Shown in pieces: positions 1-7,691 of a stretch of DNA of 64,000 bases. The notes beneath the pieces were generated by a model. It was not told the DNA's origin. It did no database searches and saw only the letters and a program-made list of their open reading frames with translations. The position numbers were made by a program, and so were the translations under genes. Origin of the DNA: Paraglaciecola arctica BSs20135. GTDB lineage: Bacteria > Pseudomonadota > Gammaproteobacteria > Enterobacterales > Alteromonadaceae. The DNA lies in the NCBI RefSeq assembly GCF_000314995.1, contig NZ_BAEO01000060.1, positions 62,001 to 126,000 on the forward strand, read 5' to 3'. The first letter of the stretch is position 1, and the number at the start of each line of letters is the position of its first letter.

Positions 1-1
1 T

Positions 2-139
2 CTGTTCCCAGATTATGAATGTGCTGCAGCAGATTTTGGTACTTCTACCTGGTTAGTTTACCCTAGCAGAGATTACATGCCGTTAAAACTCAGTGCGTTT
101 ATCGATTGTTTGAAAAGTGAAATCCCAGAATTTGCTTAA
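2..139 (+). CDS. LysR-family regulator, C-terminal fragment (cut by window edge)
   Basis: Open frame from base 2 to the TAA at 137-139, 45 residues, entering from outside the window. It reads LFPDYECAAADFG...WLVYPSRDYMPLKLSAFIDCLK. The string YPSRDYMPLKLSAFIDCL is the usual end of the substrate-binding domain of LysR-type transcription regulators, where a last strand is followed by the closing helix. The DNA-binding part lies to the left of the window, so target and effector cannot be named. Confidence 0.75.
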   Translation: MFPDYECAAADFGTSTWLVYPSRDYMPLKLSAFIDCLKSEIPEFA

Positions 140-292
140 ACCAGTAAAAAAATTCTGGATCACCAGTACTTCTTTGAAAAAATGTACTAGGTATTACCTG
201 ATAGATAACTGCTCTCGGGTTCAGGTTAATTAATCCCATCTCGTTACTAAACTGCTAATATTCCAGCTACGTTTTAATATGTAAATTCAAAA

Positions 293-607
293 ATGAAAAA
301 TAAAGTATCACCTGAAGTTGAAATACAAGCGATGAAAATAGCTAAAGGCACCCAAAAAATGGGGCAAACTAAAGAGCAAACCAAGTTGATTGCTCAAGGT
401 ATTGAAAAGGGCATCGCTGAATTTAAAAAACAGCAAGGTAAAAAGTTACGAGAAATAGATAAACAGCGTAAACAAAAGATAAAACAACGAGAGCAAAAAG
501 ATACCGAAACAGTAGAAGAGGAATCGGTTAATAATCCTATGCCATACCTACCATGGATATTGCTGTTGTTAAGCTGGATAGGTTTTGTTGTTTTTATTGC
601 CCTGTAA
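293..607 (+). CDS. DUF2956 family membrane-anchored protein
   Basis: A 104-residue protein. Residues 1-75 are highly charged and helical, rich in Lys, Glu and Gln, with the pattern SPEVEIQAMKIAKGTQKMGQTKEQTKLIAQGIEKGI. Residues 83-103 (MPYLPWILLLLSWIGFVVFIAL) form one C-terminal transmembrane segment. This is the layout of the DUF2956 family of gammaproteobacteria, whose function is unknown. The tail-anchored form suggests the basic part faces the cytoplasm. No clear Shine-Dalgarno sequence precedes the ATG. The gene stands alone. Confidence 0.8.
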   Translation: MKNKVSPEVEIQAMKIAKGTQKMGQTKEQTKLIAQGIEKGIAEFKKQQGKKLREIDKQRKQKIKQREQKDTETVEEESVNNPMPYLPWILLLLSWIGFVVFIAL

Positions 608-773
608 TCTTTGGGCAAGGTACAAATAAATGTAGCGCGTAACTGGCCTTGAAACAAAAGGTTATATTTTCAACGGAATTTGACAGTGTTTATATTTTCG
701 TATATTGTTTGTATATACGTTGCATAACATGTTGAGTGTTCCTAAATCTCTTCCTATCAAGCATATAAATTAA

Positions 774-950
774 ATGATTAAAAAACAGCGGAATAAGTTA
801 GGAAAAAAAGATAGCCAATTGGTTATCCGTATCAATGGCGAAGAAAGAGACGAGTTTGTATCACTTTGTGAAGACTTGGACACTAGCGCTGCACGAGAAT
901 TAAGAAAATTTATTCGTCGCTTTGTGGCTGAACATAAAGCGGTAAGTTGA
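774..950 (+). CDS. small ribbon-helix-helix-like protein (58 aa)
   Basis: A 58-codon frame: ATG at 774, TGA at 948-950. The protein starts basic (MIKKQRNKLGKKDSQ), then has a short strand-like LVIRING followed by EERDEFVSLCEDLDTSAARELRKFIRRFV. A basic start, one beta strand and two helices is the outline of CopG/Arc-type ribbon-helix-helix DNA-binding proteins. It lies 49 bases before another tiny basic gene and may be co-transcribed with it. The fold is inference from pattern only. No partner toxin is visible. Confidence 0.55.
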   Translation: MIKKQRNKLGKKDSQLVIRINGEERDEFVSLCEDLDTSAARELRKFIRRFVAEHKAVS

Positions 951-998
951 ACAGTGCAACTATGCAATAATGCAGTTGCGCGCTTAGGAGAAAGTAAA

Positions 999-1121
999 AT
1001 GGCTAAAGCATCAAAAAAAGTGACTAAAATCAAAGATGAAATCAAAGTAAGAAAATTGAAAATGAAAAAACAGGAAAGTAAAATTAAAAAACTTAAAAAG
1101 GCCTTAAAAAAGACTTCTTAA
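999..1121 (+). CDS. very small lysine-rich protein (40 aa)
   Basis: A 40-codon frame with a good Shine-Dalgarno sequence (TAGGAG at 985-990) nine bases before the ATG. Seventeen of 40 residues are lysine, and the sequence (KIKDEIKVRKLKMKKQESKIKKLKKALKK) would form a basic amphipathic helix or short coiled coil. It ends just before a strong terminator, which supports a real transcript. It may bind nucleic acid or be a small structural peptide. No family was recognised. Confidence 0.5.
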   Translation: MAKASKKVTKIKDEIKVRKLKMKKQESKIKKLKKALKKTS

Positions 1122-1148
1122 GTTTGTATTTTCTTAACTAACGATAAG

Positions 1149-1185
1149 GCAGAGTATCTCAGTATTTTTGTGACTCTGCTTTTTT
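1149..1185 (+). terminator. rho-independent terminator
   Basis: GCAGAGT (1149-1155) pairs with ACTCTGC (1173-1179) and is followed at once by six T (1180-1185). It closes the transcript of the two small basic proteins at 774-1121. Confidence 0.75.
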
Positions 1186-1217
1186 GTTAATCCCTCATGC
1201 CTATTGAGAGCTTTGTA

Positions 1218-1814
1218 ATGTCTAAAAAAACATCAAAAAAAGAAGCAAAAAAAACGTTTAAGAAATCCATAAGTGACGCGGCGTTAAAGAAGATTAACCG
1301 CAAACTTATTTCCACCAAAAATGCCCTAGAAAATCAAGTTGAAGATCTAAGTCTTCAAGTTAAAAAACTTGGCAAAAAATCAGGTAAAAAAGCATTAAAA
1401 TTGTTTAATGAGTTAGACGCCAACTACCACAGAAAATTAGTTGATTTGCAGGATGAATTCGAGGAACGCTTAGCGTCATTATCTAGTATGCAAGACAAAG
1501 TAGTTGAACTTATGACTGAAAAAGTGACAACAACTAAAAGTGCAACTGCCAAATTATCTAAACCCGTAAAACCAACAAAGACTAAGCCTAAGTCAACACC
1601 TCAACCCAAAGCAGCTATTAAAACTGCAACTATTGCATCAATAAATAGTATTGGGCCAGTGATGCAAAAAAAGTTAGCTGAAAAAGGCATCACTACCCTT
1701 GATGATATTGCTAATACTCCAAAAGACAAAATTCAGATATTAAAGCAGTTTGAAAATGAACGAGGGTTTAGTACCTGGGAAGGACAAGCGAAAACACTTT
1801 TAGCTGATAGTTAA
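1218..1814 (+). CDS. Lys-rich coiled-coil protein with C-terminal helix-hairpin-helix-like domain
   Basis: About 198 residues from ATG 1218. An in-frame ATG at 1197 lies directly behind a terminator without a ribosome site, so 1218 is preferred. The N-terminal half is basic and helical, with heptad-like spacing (NALENQVEDLSLQVKKLGKKSGKKALKLFNEL). A Pro/Lys/Thr linker follows at about residues 100-140. The C-terminus (INSIGPVMQKKLAEKGITTLDDIANT) fits a helix-hairpin-helix motif as found in DNA-binding or RNA polymerase alpha C-terminal-like domains. Function is unknown. A nucleoid-associated or phasin-like scaffold role is inference. Confidence 0.65.
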   Translation: MSKKTSKKEAKKTFKKSISDAALKKINRKLISTKNALENQVEDLSLQVKKLGKKSGKKALKLFNELDANYHRKLVDLQDEFEERLASLSSMQDKVVELMTEKVTTTKSATAKLSKPVKPTKTKPKSTPQPKAAIKTATIASINSIGPVMQKKLAEKGITTLDDIANTPKDKIQILKQFENERGFSTWEGQAKTLLADS

Positions 1815-1911
1815 ATTTGTAAAATGAATCGTTGCGGAGCTTATGGATTTTTGGGATAAACCCATAAGCAACAGTCTCCGGCTTTTAGGGAGCTAGTCTA
1901 TTGAGATATAA

Positions 1912-2506
1912 ATGAAAACTAATAAAATGGCATGTTGATAAAGCCTTCGGTTTTATTCAGCCAAACGAAGGTGGCGCAGATGTTTTTATGCATAAAACCG
2001 CATTATGTAAATAGAAAACGTACACCACAGATTAAAGACATTATTACTTTCTCAATTTCAAAAGATAAAAACGGCAGGAATAGCGCAATTGATGCCACTT
2101 TTTCGGGTGAAAAGCTAAAGGTTAAGAAATCCCCAAGAAACCATTAGTTTTCAGTTTATTTGTCATTGCTGTTTTAACAGTTATCACTGCGGCTTACTTC
2201 ATTGGCCAATTTCCTCAAAAGTTACTATTTTGGTATTTGGGTTTCAGCGCCATTGCTTTTTTTGTTTATGCTTTTGATAAAGCAAAAGCGCAACGGGGAG
2301 TATGGCGAATTCAAGAAAGTACTTTGCATTTGTTTGCACTTTTAGGTGGCTGGCCAAGGGCAGCCGTAGCGCAACAATTATTAAGACACAAATCTAAAAA
2401 ACGAGAGTTTCGGACTGTATTTTGGGGCACTGTAATTATTATTATCGCTGGTCTGTTATGGCTTTATTTAGAGTCAGATGGAGAATATCTTAGGTTCTTG
2501 TTTTAG
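1912..2506 (+). pseudogene. frameshifted cold-shock domain / DUF1294 membrane protein
   Basis: The pieces of one CSD-DUF1294 gene lie in successive frames. MKTNKMAC starts at 1912. VDKAFGFIQPNEGGADVFMHK, a cold-shock RNP1-type core, is read from 1934 and stops near 2012. NRKRTPQIKDIITFSISKD, the second half of the cold-shock domain, is read in the frame of 1932 and stops at 2147. The DUF1294 part runs from about 2138 to 2506 (KPLVFSLFVIAVLTVITAAYF..., then FDKAKAQRGVWRIQE and LLGGWPRAAVAQQLLRHKSKK). At least three frame changes are needed, near 1933-1937, 2005-2012 and 2120-2140. The intact family binds RNA through the N-terminal domain and sits in the membrane through DUF1294. Here it is degraded, unless the reads contain errors. 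Confidence 0.75.
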
Positions 2507-2655
2507 ATGTTATCAGCTGAGCTTAGCTGCTGGTAAAACAGACTTACTAGTGGGCAGTTATTACCTTTGCTCCAACGCTTTGTAAAGTTGACGCAACGAG
2601 CTGGAAGGTTTAACGTCACTATTTAAACTCTATAATTAGTTTAGAGGTAGTATTT

Positions 2656-3051
2656 TTGTCTAAGTCCATTCCTACTAAATTTTTCGATATGTTGCCGCTA
2701 CCTATTGTAGTTTTAGAGATTGTTGAAGAAACGCAAAATCAACCTCTTGTTTATTTAAATGCAAGTTTTAGTCAAGTCATTGGCTGGAACCTCGAAGAAA
2801 TCCCAGATTTAGAAAATTGGTGGAAAACTGCATACCCAGATCCACAATATCAAAAAGTGGTTAAAAGACTTTGGAATATCAGTATGGAATCTCAAGGTAC
2901 CTACAACGATAATTTTGTTATTGTGACGGTTAATATTATGACAAAGCACGATGGCATTAAGCGCTTTAAAGTATACACCGAACTGAAGAGTGCACTATTG
3001 GATGGATATAATGTTGTGGCTTTTGAAGAAATCAGTGAACCCGTATTGTAA
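2656..3051 (+). CDS. stand-alone PAS-domain protein
   Basis: A 131-residue soluble protein with a TTG start at 2656; GAGGTAG lies about 6 bases upstream. Almost the whole length is one PAS fold: FFDMLPLPIVVLEI, LVYLNASFSQVIGW, ENWWKTAYPDPQYQKVV, then the strands GTYNDNFVIVTVN and HDGIKRFKVYTELK. The WWKTAYPD...Y string is common in PAS domains of sensor kinases. There is no kinase, cyclase or DNA-binding domain, so it would sense a ligand and signal by contact with a separate partner. None is adjacent. Confidence 0.7.
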   Translation: MSKSIPTKFFDMLPLPIVVLEIVEETQNQPLVYLNASFSQVIGWNLEEIPDLENWWKTAYPDPQYQKVVKRLWNISMESQGTYNDNFVIVTVNIMTKHDGIKRFKVYTELKSALLDGYNVVAFEEISEPVL

Positions 3052-3115
3052 CTTACGACAGATTACATTAAATACAATTGGGTGTAGTTAAACTAAAACT
3101 GTGGCAAATTTTTTA

Positions 3116-3622
3116 TTAACAGTCTACTGTCACTATTTCAACGGTGCAGTTAGGGAAGCCAAAGGAATCATAAATCAGGTAACACCCTTCAGTAGTAGGT
3201 GTGCCCGAACTAGGAATTTGATAGCCAATTAAGGTATATTGATTATCAACACGAGTTTCAAAATCATCCGAGATATCCAAAAAATCAAGCATATCTAACT
3301 TATCTCCTCCCTCTCCCTGACTCTCAGGGCATAGATTGCGCCAATCAATTTCGACACTGCCAAACCCAAAATCAACTATATAGTCTGTCTGTATCCCATT
3401 AGGGTTGGTAGCTGCAGTTTTTAGCCCTTTCACTCTTGCTTTCATTTGTACTAGAGTTATGGTTGACTTGAATTGGCCACTTAATGAGTTAAGTACTGCT
3501 ATTTTTGCATCAGAAGAAATGTCGATAAATTTTGGAGCCGCAACAACAGCCAAAATACCTAAAATGACAATGACAATGATAAGCTCAATTAATGTGAAAC
3601 CTTTATTTTTATTTTTACTCAC
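3116..3622 (-). CDS. type IV (MSHA-like) prepilin
   Basis: A 168-residue prepilin. The N-terminus MSKNKNKG|FTLIELIIVIVILGIL has a short basic leader, a Gly-Phe cleavage site for prepilin peptidase, Glu5 of the mature protein and the hydrophobic helix that packs in the pilus core. The C-terminal half has two Cys pairs (NLCPES; EGCYLIY...FPNCTVEIVTVDC), as in MSHA pilins of Vibrio and Alteromonadales. The gene is isolated, with no msh assembly genes nearby, so it would depend on a system encoded elsewhere. It is convergent with the PAS gene. Confidence 0.85.
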   Translation of the reverse strand: MSKNKNKGFTLIELIIVIVILGILAVVAAPKFIDISSDAKIAVLNSLSGQFKSTITLVQMKARVKGLKTAATNPNGIQTDYIVDFGFGSVEIDWRNLCPESQGEGGDKLDMLDFLDISDDFETRVDNQYTLIGYQIPSSGTPTTEGCYLIYDSFGFPNCTVEIVTVDC

Positions 3623-3857
3623 AGTACAACCGCCTAATTTTTACTTTATATTATTAAAAATAATCAGTGTGTGTTTATTTAAACAAATTTCATCTAGAGC
3701 ATGAGTCTATAAATATAAACGCAATAAATCAAAGCTTTAGATCCATTAAAATCAATTCGTCATTCCGCCGTATGAATTGGGATCAAAACAAGTAATGAAC
3801 TAGCAGGCCTTTTACATTACAATCCTCGGCCTTATTTTTAGGTGACGAACGGCGGAT

Positions 3858-5372
3858 ATGGCAGCAATAGGTATAGATTATGGGACTTCGAACTCCGAGG
3901 TGGTGTATTTTGATGGCCAACAGCATCATTTTGTTAAACTCGATCCAAGTCTAGAAGCAGCAAACAAAATTCGGTCCTCGGTTTTTATCTATTATAAAGA
4001 AGAACTGCCTAGACCTCCTATCCCAATGATTGAAGCTAAAATAGCGCAATTAAAGCGTGCTATTTCTGACCAAATTGAAAAAGCCAAAGAAGGCTATTAT
4101 GAAGCGCCAGACCCAAGAGAACAGCGAATACACAGCAATAGGATAGATGAGCTGCGCGCTGAATTTCATAACCTACCCGTTTTACAAGAACGAGCTATTG
4201 AGCTTTTGTTAGAAAACATGACTGTGCAAGATTTACCATTGCAACAGCTAGTTGCAACGGGCGAGTTTGCCTTTGGTGAAGAAGGTTTTAGACGTTATTT
4301 GAAAACCCCTGAAAAAGGGCGGCTGATTTATTCACCGAAAAACTTTTTGGGTGCCAACTTGGTGGCAGGTCAACAAGAGGCCTTTGTAGGATTGATTGCC
4401 AAACAATTAGAATTCTTTCGTTTAAGTGCTGAGCAGCAATTAGGCCAGTCTGTGGATACCGCTGTAATTGGTCGCCCGGTGCGGTTTCATGGCACCAGAG
4501 GGCAAGATGGCAACAAGCAAGCTATCGATATTATGACCCAAGCGGCAACGATGGCAGGTTTTAGCAAGGTTGATTTCCTCGAAGAGCCTATAGCCGCAGC
4601 ATATAAGATTGAACGCACCCTAGATAAACACACTAACGTGTTAGTGGTCGATATTGGCGGTGGTACCACCGATATTTGCTGTATTAAGTTGTCACCAGAA
4701 AAACTGGCGAATGTAGACCGTCAACAAGATGTGATGTCGGTCACAGGCACGCGCTTAGGTGGTATGGAGTGCGACAAAAATCTGATCATAAAATCTATTG
4801 CGCCGACTATGGGTCAAGGTTTATTGATGTATAACGGTTTGCCTGTACCACCCGCCTATTATTCTGATATGTGTGCGGTAGATGATATTCCGAAGCTCAA
4901 CCGATTTTTTTCAGATGACTATTGGTTGGATATTTCTAATACCAAGTCTTTGCTCAAAGAGCCCAAGTTGTTAGAACGATTGTTAGAAGTACAAGAAGAA
5001 AAACTCTCAGCTAGGCTAGTAAACTCATCACGATTAGCCAAGGAGTTACTTTCTTCAAAAGATGAAATTATTTTACCTCTGCATTATATCGAGGAAGACT
5101 ACGACGTTAAGCTGAATGTTGATGAGCTTAAGCGCTCTATGCAATCTTGGTTAGCCAGAGTGAAAAGTTTAGTGACCGAATGTTTAGAAAACAGCTCCGA
5201 GCCACCAGAAATGTTGTTTATTACTGGCGGTATGAGCTTGTCACCTATAGTCAAAAAAGAGCTATTAGACTTGTTACCTGGTTTGCCTGTTATGGAGGGC
5301 GACGCATTTAACTCTGTATGCGAAGGTTTGGGTATTCAAGCGGCCAAATTATCTAATAGTATTCCCTCCTAA
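3858..5372 (+). CDS. yegD: Hsp70-family chaperone, YegD type
   Basis: A 504-residue actin/Hsp70-fold ATPase. The phosphate-1 motif is IGIDYGTSNSEV at the N-terminus. LVVDIGGGTTDICC is phosphate-2. EEPIAAAYKIE matches the Hsp70 conserved region, and LFITGGMSLSPIVKKEL is the adenosine motif. The C-terminal substrate-binding domain and lid of DnaK are missing, which is typical of YegD (about 450 residues in E. coli). This copy has an additional charged helical insert near residues 55-110. It starts at ATG 3858 (GACGAACGGCGGATATG). It ends before a strong 14-bp-stem terminator. Clients are unknown. Confidence 0.85.
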   Translation: MAAIGIDYGTSNSEVVYFDGQQHHFVKLDPSLEAANKIRSSVFIYYKEELPRPPIPMIEAKIAQLKRAISDQIEKAKEGYYEAPDPREQRIHSNRIDELRAEFHNLPVLQERAIELLLENMTVQDLPLQQLVATGEFAFGEEGFRRYLKTPEKGRLIYSPKNFLGANLVAGQQEAFVGLIAKQLEFFRLSAEQQLGQSVDTAVIGRPVRFHGTRGQDGNKQAIDIMTQAATMAGFSKVDFLEEPIAAAYKIERTLDKHTNVLVVDIGGGTTDICCIKLSPEKLANVDRQQDVMSVTGTRLGGMECDKNLIIKSIAPTMGQGLLMYNGLPVPPAYYSDMCAVDDIPKLNRFFSDDYWLDISNTKSLLKEPKLLERLLEVQEEKLSARLVNSSRLAKELLSSKDEIILPLHYIEEDYDVKLNVDELKRSMQSWLARVKSLVTECLENSSEPPEMLFITGGMSLSPIVKKELLDLLPGLPVMEGDAFNSVCEGLGIQAAKLSNSIPS

Positions 5373-5385
5373 CAATTGCCCACTT

Positions 5386-5421
5386 ACAACCCCCTAGCTG
5401 ATTGATAAGCTAGGGGGTTGT
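5386..5421. terminator. strong hairpin terminator after yegD
   Basis: ACAACCCCCTAGCT (5386-5399) is the exact reverse complement of AGCTAGGGGGTTGT (5408-5421), giving a 14-bp stem with an 8-base loop. It is followed by TATTAAAAT. It probably works in the plus direction for the Hsp70 gene. Confidence 0.8.
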
Positions 5422-5535
5422 TATTAAAATAACCGCATTACTAATCATAGCTGCTTACAAACTTAAATTTAGCGTTGTTCCTAATTGGCGAACTCCGTAT
5501 GATTGCCTGTACATATAGACAAGGTAATACTTACC

Positions 5536-5895
5536 ATGACAGATACCAATCCTGCACCCGCTGATTTTATGGCGCAAGTTCAAGCCACCCAAACATTATG
5601 GGCATTACAAGACCAAGCCAGCGAAGGTTGGGTAGTCCTCGATTCCGTTAATTTTGAAAACACCGACGTAATGCCAGTTTGGTCAAGCATTGAACTAGCC
5701 AAAAGCCATTGTATCGATGAATGGGAAGATTATGTGCCTAAAGCTATTACCATAGGCGATTGGTTGGAATTCTGGGTAGAAGACTTAGCCGAAGACAATG
5801 TACTCATAGGTGTGGAATGGCGTGACGGCGGAGAATACCTAGAGCTAGAGCTAGCAGAATTTAGTCAGATAATAGCTAAGATAGAAATGCTTTAA
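5536..5895 (+). CDS. DUF2750 family protein
   Basis: About 119 residues from ATG 5536. An in-frame upstream start (reading MPVHIDKVILT) at 5503 is less likely, because family members begin just before the ADFMAQVQATQTLWALQD helix. Recognisable family features are LWALQDQASEGWVVLDS, DTDVMPVWSS-like (NTDVMPVWSSIELAKSHC) and the acidic end FWVEDLAEDNVLIGVEW. It is a small acidic cytosolic protein found in many proteobacteria, function unknown. It stands alone behind the yegD terminator. Confidence 0.75.
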   Translation: MTDTNPAPADFMAQVQATQTLWALQDQASEGWVVLDSVNFENTDVMPVWSSIELAKSHCIDEWEDYVPKAITIGDWLEFWVEDLAEDNVLIGVEWRDGGEYLELELAEFSQIIAKIEML

Positions 5896-6076
5896 TATGT
5901 GAATTTAAAGGGGCTGATTGATTGGCCCCGAGAGTTTAAATTAAAATGAAGCCACGGGCTAAACAGTATATGTTGAATTAATCTATATCCTATAAGCCAA
6001 TGGTTATTTGCATCCGTGTTACCTAGCGATGCAAGTTGATATCATTACCGAACCCCCTGTATCTTTTTGTAAAGAA

Positions 6077-7603
6077 CTAACCTAAAGGTTGTAGTTTGGT
6101 TGACCACAGCTTTATTCCTTGGCGATTATAATGACTGACTTGAAGCTCCTCGGTTACACCATCAATATCTATCTGCCCAAAAAACTGATAATTATCCGAA
6201 GGGGGAGAGCTAGGTTCTAGATCGTCAGGCACACCACAAAATACCACCTGAGGGCCAAAGGTATTATCCATGCTATTAGAGCTAAAAGTGCCTGCGTGTA
6301 AAGGGCCACTGACAAACTCCCAAAATGGTTTAAAGTGTGTGTATTGCGCTTTATTTGGATCATAGAAGTGCGATGCGCAGTAATGTACGTCAGCAGTAAT
6401 AAAGTGCACATTGTCTATATCATTGTCTTTAATAAAACTCAGTAAATCAACAAACTCTAACTCTCGTCCAAGGGGCGGCCCGTCGATATTTGCCATATTG
6501 TCAGCAATATTTGTCCCCCAATCGGTGACTTTTACACCTATTGGCATATCAGCTGCGATTATCTTCCATGTTGCCTTTGACTGTTGCAGTGCGTTCTTTA
6601 ACCAAAGGAGTTGTGCGTTGCCTAAAAAGTGTGTTTTTTTAGTTTCTAGGTTATCTGTGTTTGGTCCGCGAAAACTTCGCATATCTAACATAAAGATATC
6701 TAATAATGGACCGTATTCTATCTGCCGGTAAAGTTGCTTTTGAGTAAAACCGAAACTGATTGGGTTACAATCCTGCATGGCTTTTTTAGAATGTTCAGCT
6801 AACCAGGTAACTTCAGTGTATTTGTATCGACTGTCATCAATAATCTGCCCTGGATACCAGTTGTTTTTTACCTCATGATCATCCCATTGTTGATAGGTCA
6901 CAACATTTCGGTGTAAAGCTGCAAGGTGTTGATCAAGAAAATTGTAATAATAACGCTCCCTAAATTCCTGAATACTTTCTGCTACTTTGCTCACTGAGTT
7001 ATGCTGAATATTGCGCCACACAGTGCCATCGGCGAGTGTTTTTGTTGCAGAAATAGGGCCATCAGCATAAATCAAATCACCACAATGTATGAAAAAGTCG
7101 GGCTGTTGTTCCAATATCGCACAATATGTCAACATGCCGTCTCGGCTAGGATCTATGCCATAACCTTGGCCTGCAGTATCTCCAGACCAACAAAAACGGA
7201 TGTTATCTTTAAGTGTTGGTGTGGTTTTAAATTTTCCTGCCACTTTTGCACTAAAAATGCCTCTAGTAACTAAATCTTCAAAAAATACTCGGTAGTACCA
7301 AGTTTGCCCTGGTAGTAATCCACTGAGAATTGTTTTTGCATTATAATCTGTTGGGGCTAAAGCGTAACCTCCAGTAAATTGAGTTGTATGATGAAAGAGA
7401 GGATCAGAACTGACCTCTACATGCATAATCGCTGGGCGATCACATCGACTCCAAATAATAGCTCCGTCAACCGATGCTTCCCCAGAACTGATCCCAGTAA
7501 TGACATTGATGTTTTTAGTGTTGCCAATGAATTGATTTGGTAATGGGCTGCAGGCAGACCCCGCAATCGCAAGGCCACTTAAAATGAAATCTCTTCTTTT
7601 CAC
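6077..7603 (-). CDS. phoD: PhoD-like metallophosphatase (exported)
   Basis: A 508-residue protein with a twin-arginine-like signal (MKRRDFILSGLAIAGSA) for export. The N-terminal beta domain (residues about 35-130; GISSGEASVDGAIIWSRCD, GLLPGQTWYYRVFF) is the Fn3-like part of PhoD enzymes. The metallophosphatase core follows: FCWSGDTAGQGYG, FFIHCGDLIYADG, YQQWDDHEVKNNW, HFITADVHYCASHFYDP. These are the metal ligands (Asp, Asn/Asp, His) of alkaline phosphatase D, which releases phosphate from esters outside the cytoplasm. It lies 88 bases after the TonB receptor on the same strand, so the receptor may import a product or substrate of this enzyme. The substrate is not known. Confidence 0.85.
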   Translation of the reverse strand: MKRRDFILSGLAIAGSACSPLPNQFIGNTKNINVITGISSGEASVDGAIIWSRCDRPAIMHVEVSSDPLFHHTTQFTGGYALAPTDYNAKTILSGLLPGQTWYYRVFFEDLVTRGIFSAKVAGKFKTTPTLKDNIRFCWSGDTAGQGYGIDPSRDGMLTYCAILEQQPDFFIHCGDLIYADGPISATKTLADGTVWRNIQHNSVSKVAESIQEFRERYYYNFLDQHLAALHRNVVTYQQWDDHEVKNNWYPGQIIDDSRYKYTEVTWLAEHSKKAMQDCNPISFGFTQKQLYRQIEYGPLLDIFMLDMRSFRGPNTDNLETKKTHFLGNAQLLWLKNALQQSKATWKIIAADMPIGVKVTDWGTNIADNMANIDGPPLGRELEFVDLLSFIKDNDIDNVHFITADVHYCASHFYDPNKAQYTHFKPFWEFVSGPLHAGTFSSNSMDNTFGPQVVFCGVPDDLEPSSPPSDNYQFFGQIDIDGVTEELQVSHYNRQGIKLWSTKLQPLG

Positions 7604-7649
7604 AATTGATCCTATATAAATGAATGCTTTACTAACAGGTTTATTAAGT

Positions 7650-7675
7650 TCCCCCTTGCTAGAAAGTAAGGGGGA
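7650..7675 (-). terminator. hairpin between TonB receptor and phoD
   Basis: TCCCCCTT (7650-7657) pairs with AAGGGGGA (7668-7675). The T-run is weak in either direction, so it may attenuate rather than end transcription from the receptor into phoD. Confidence 0.45.
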
Positions 7676-7691
7676 GAGATTTTGTTATGGG

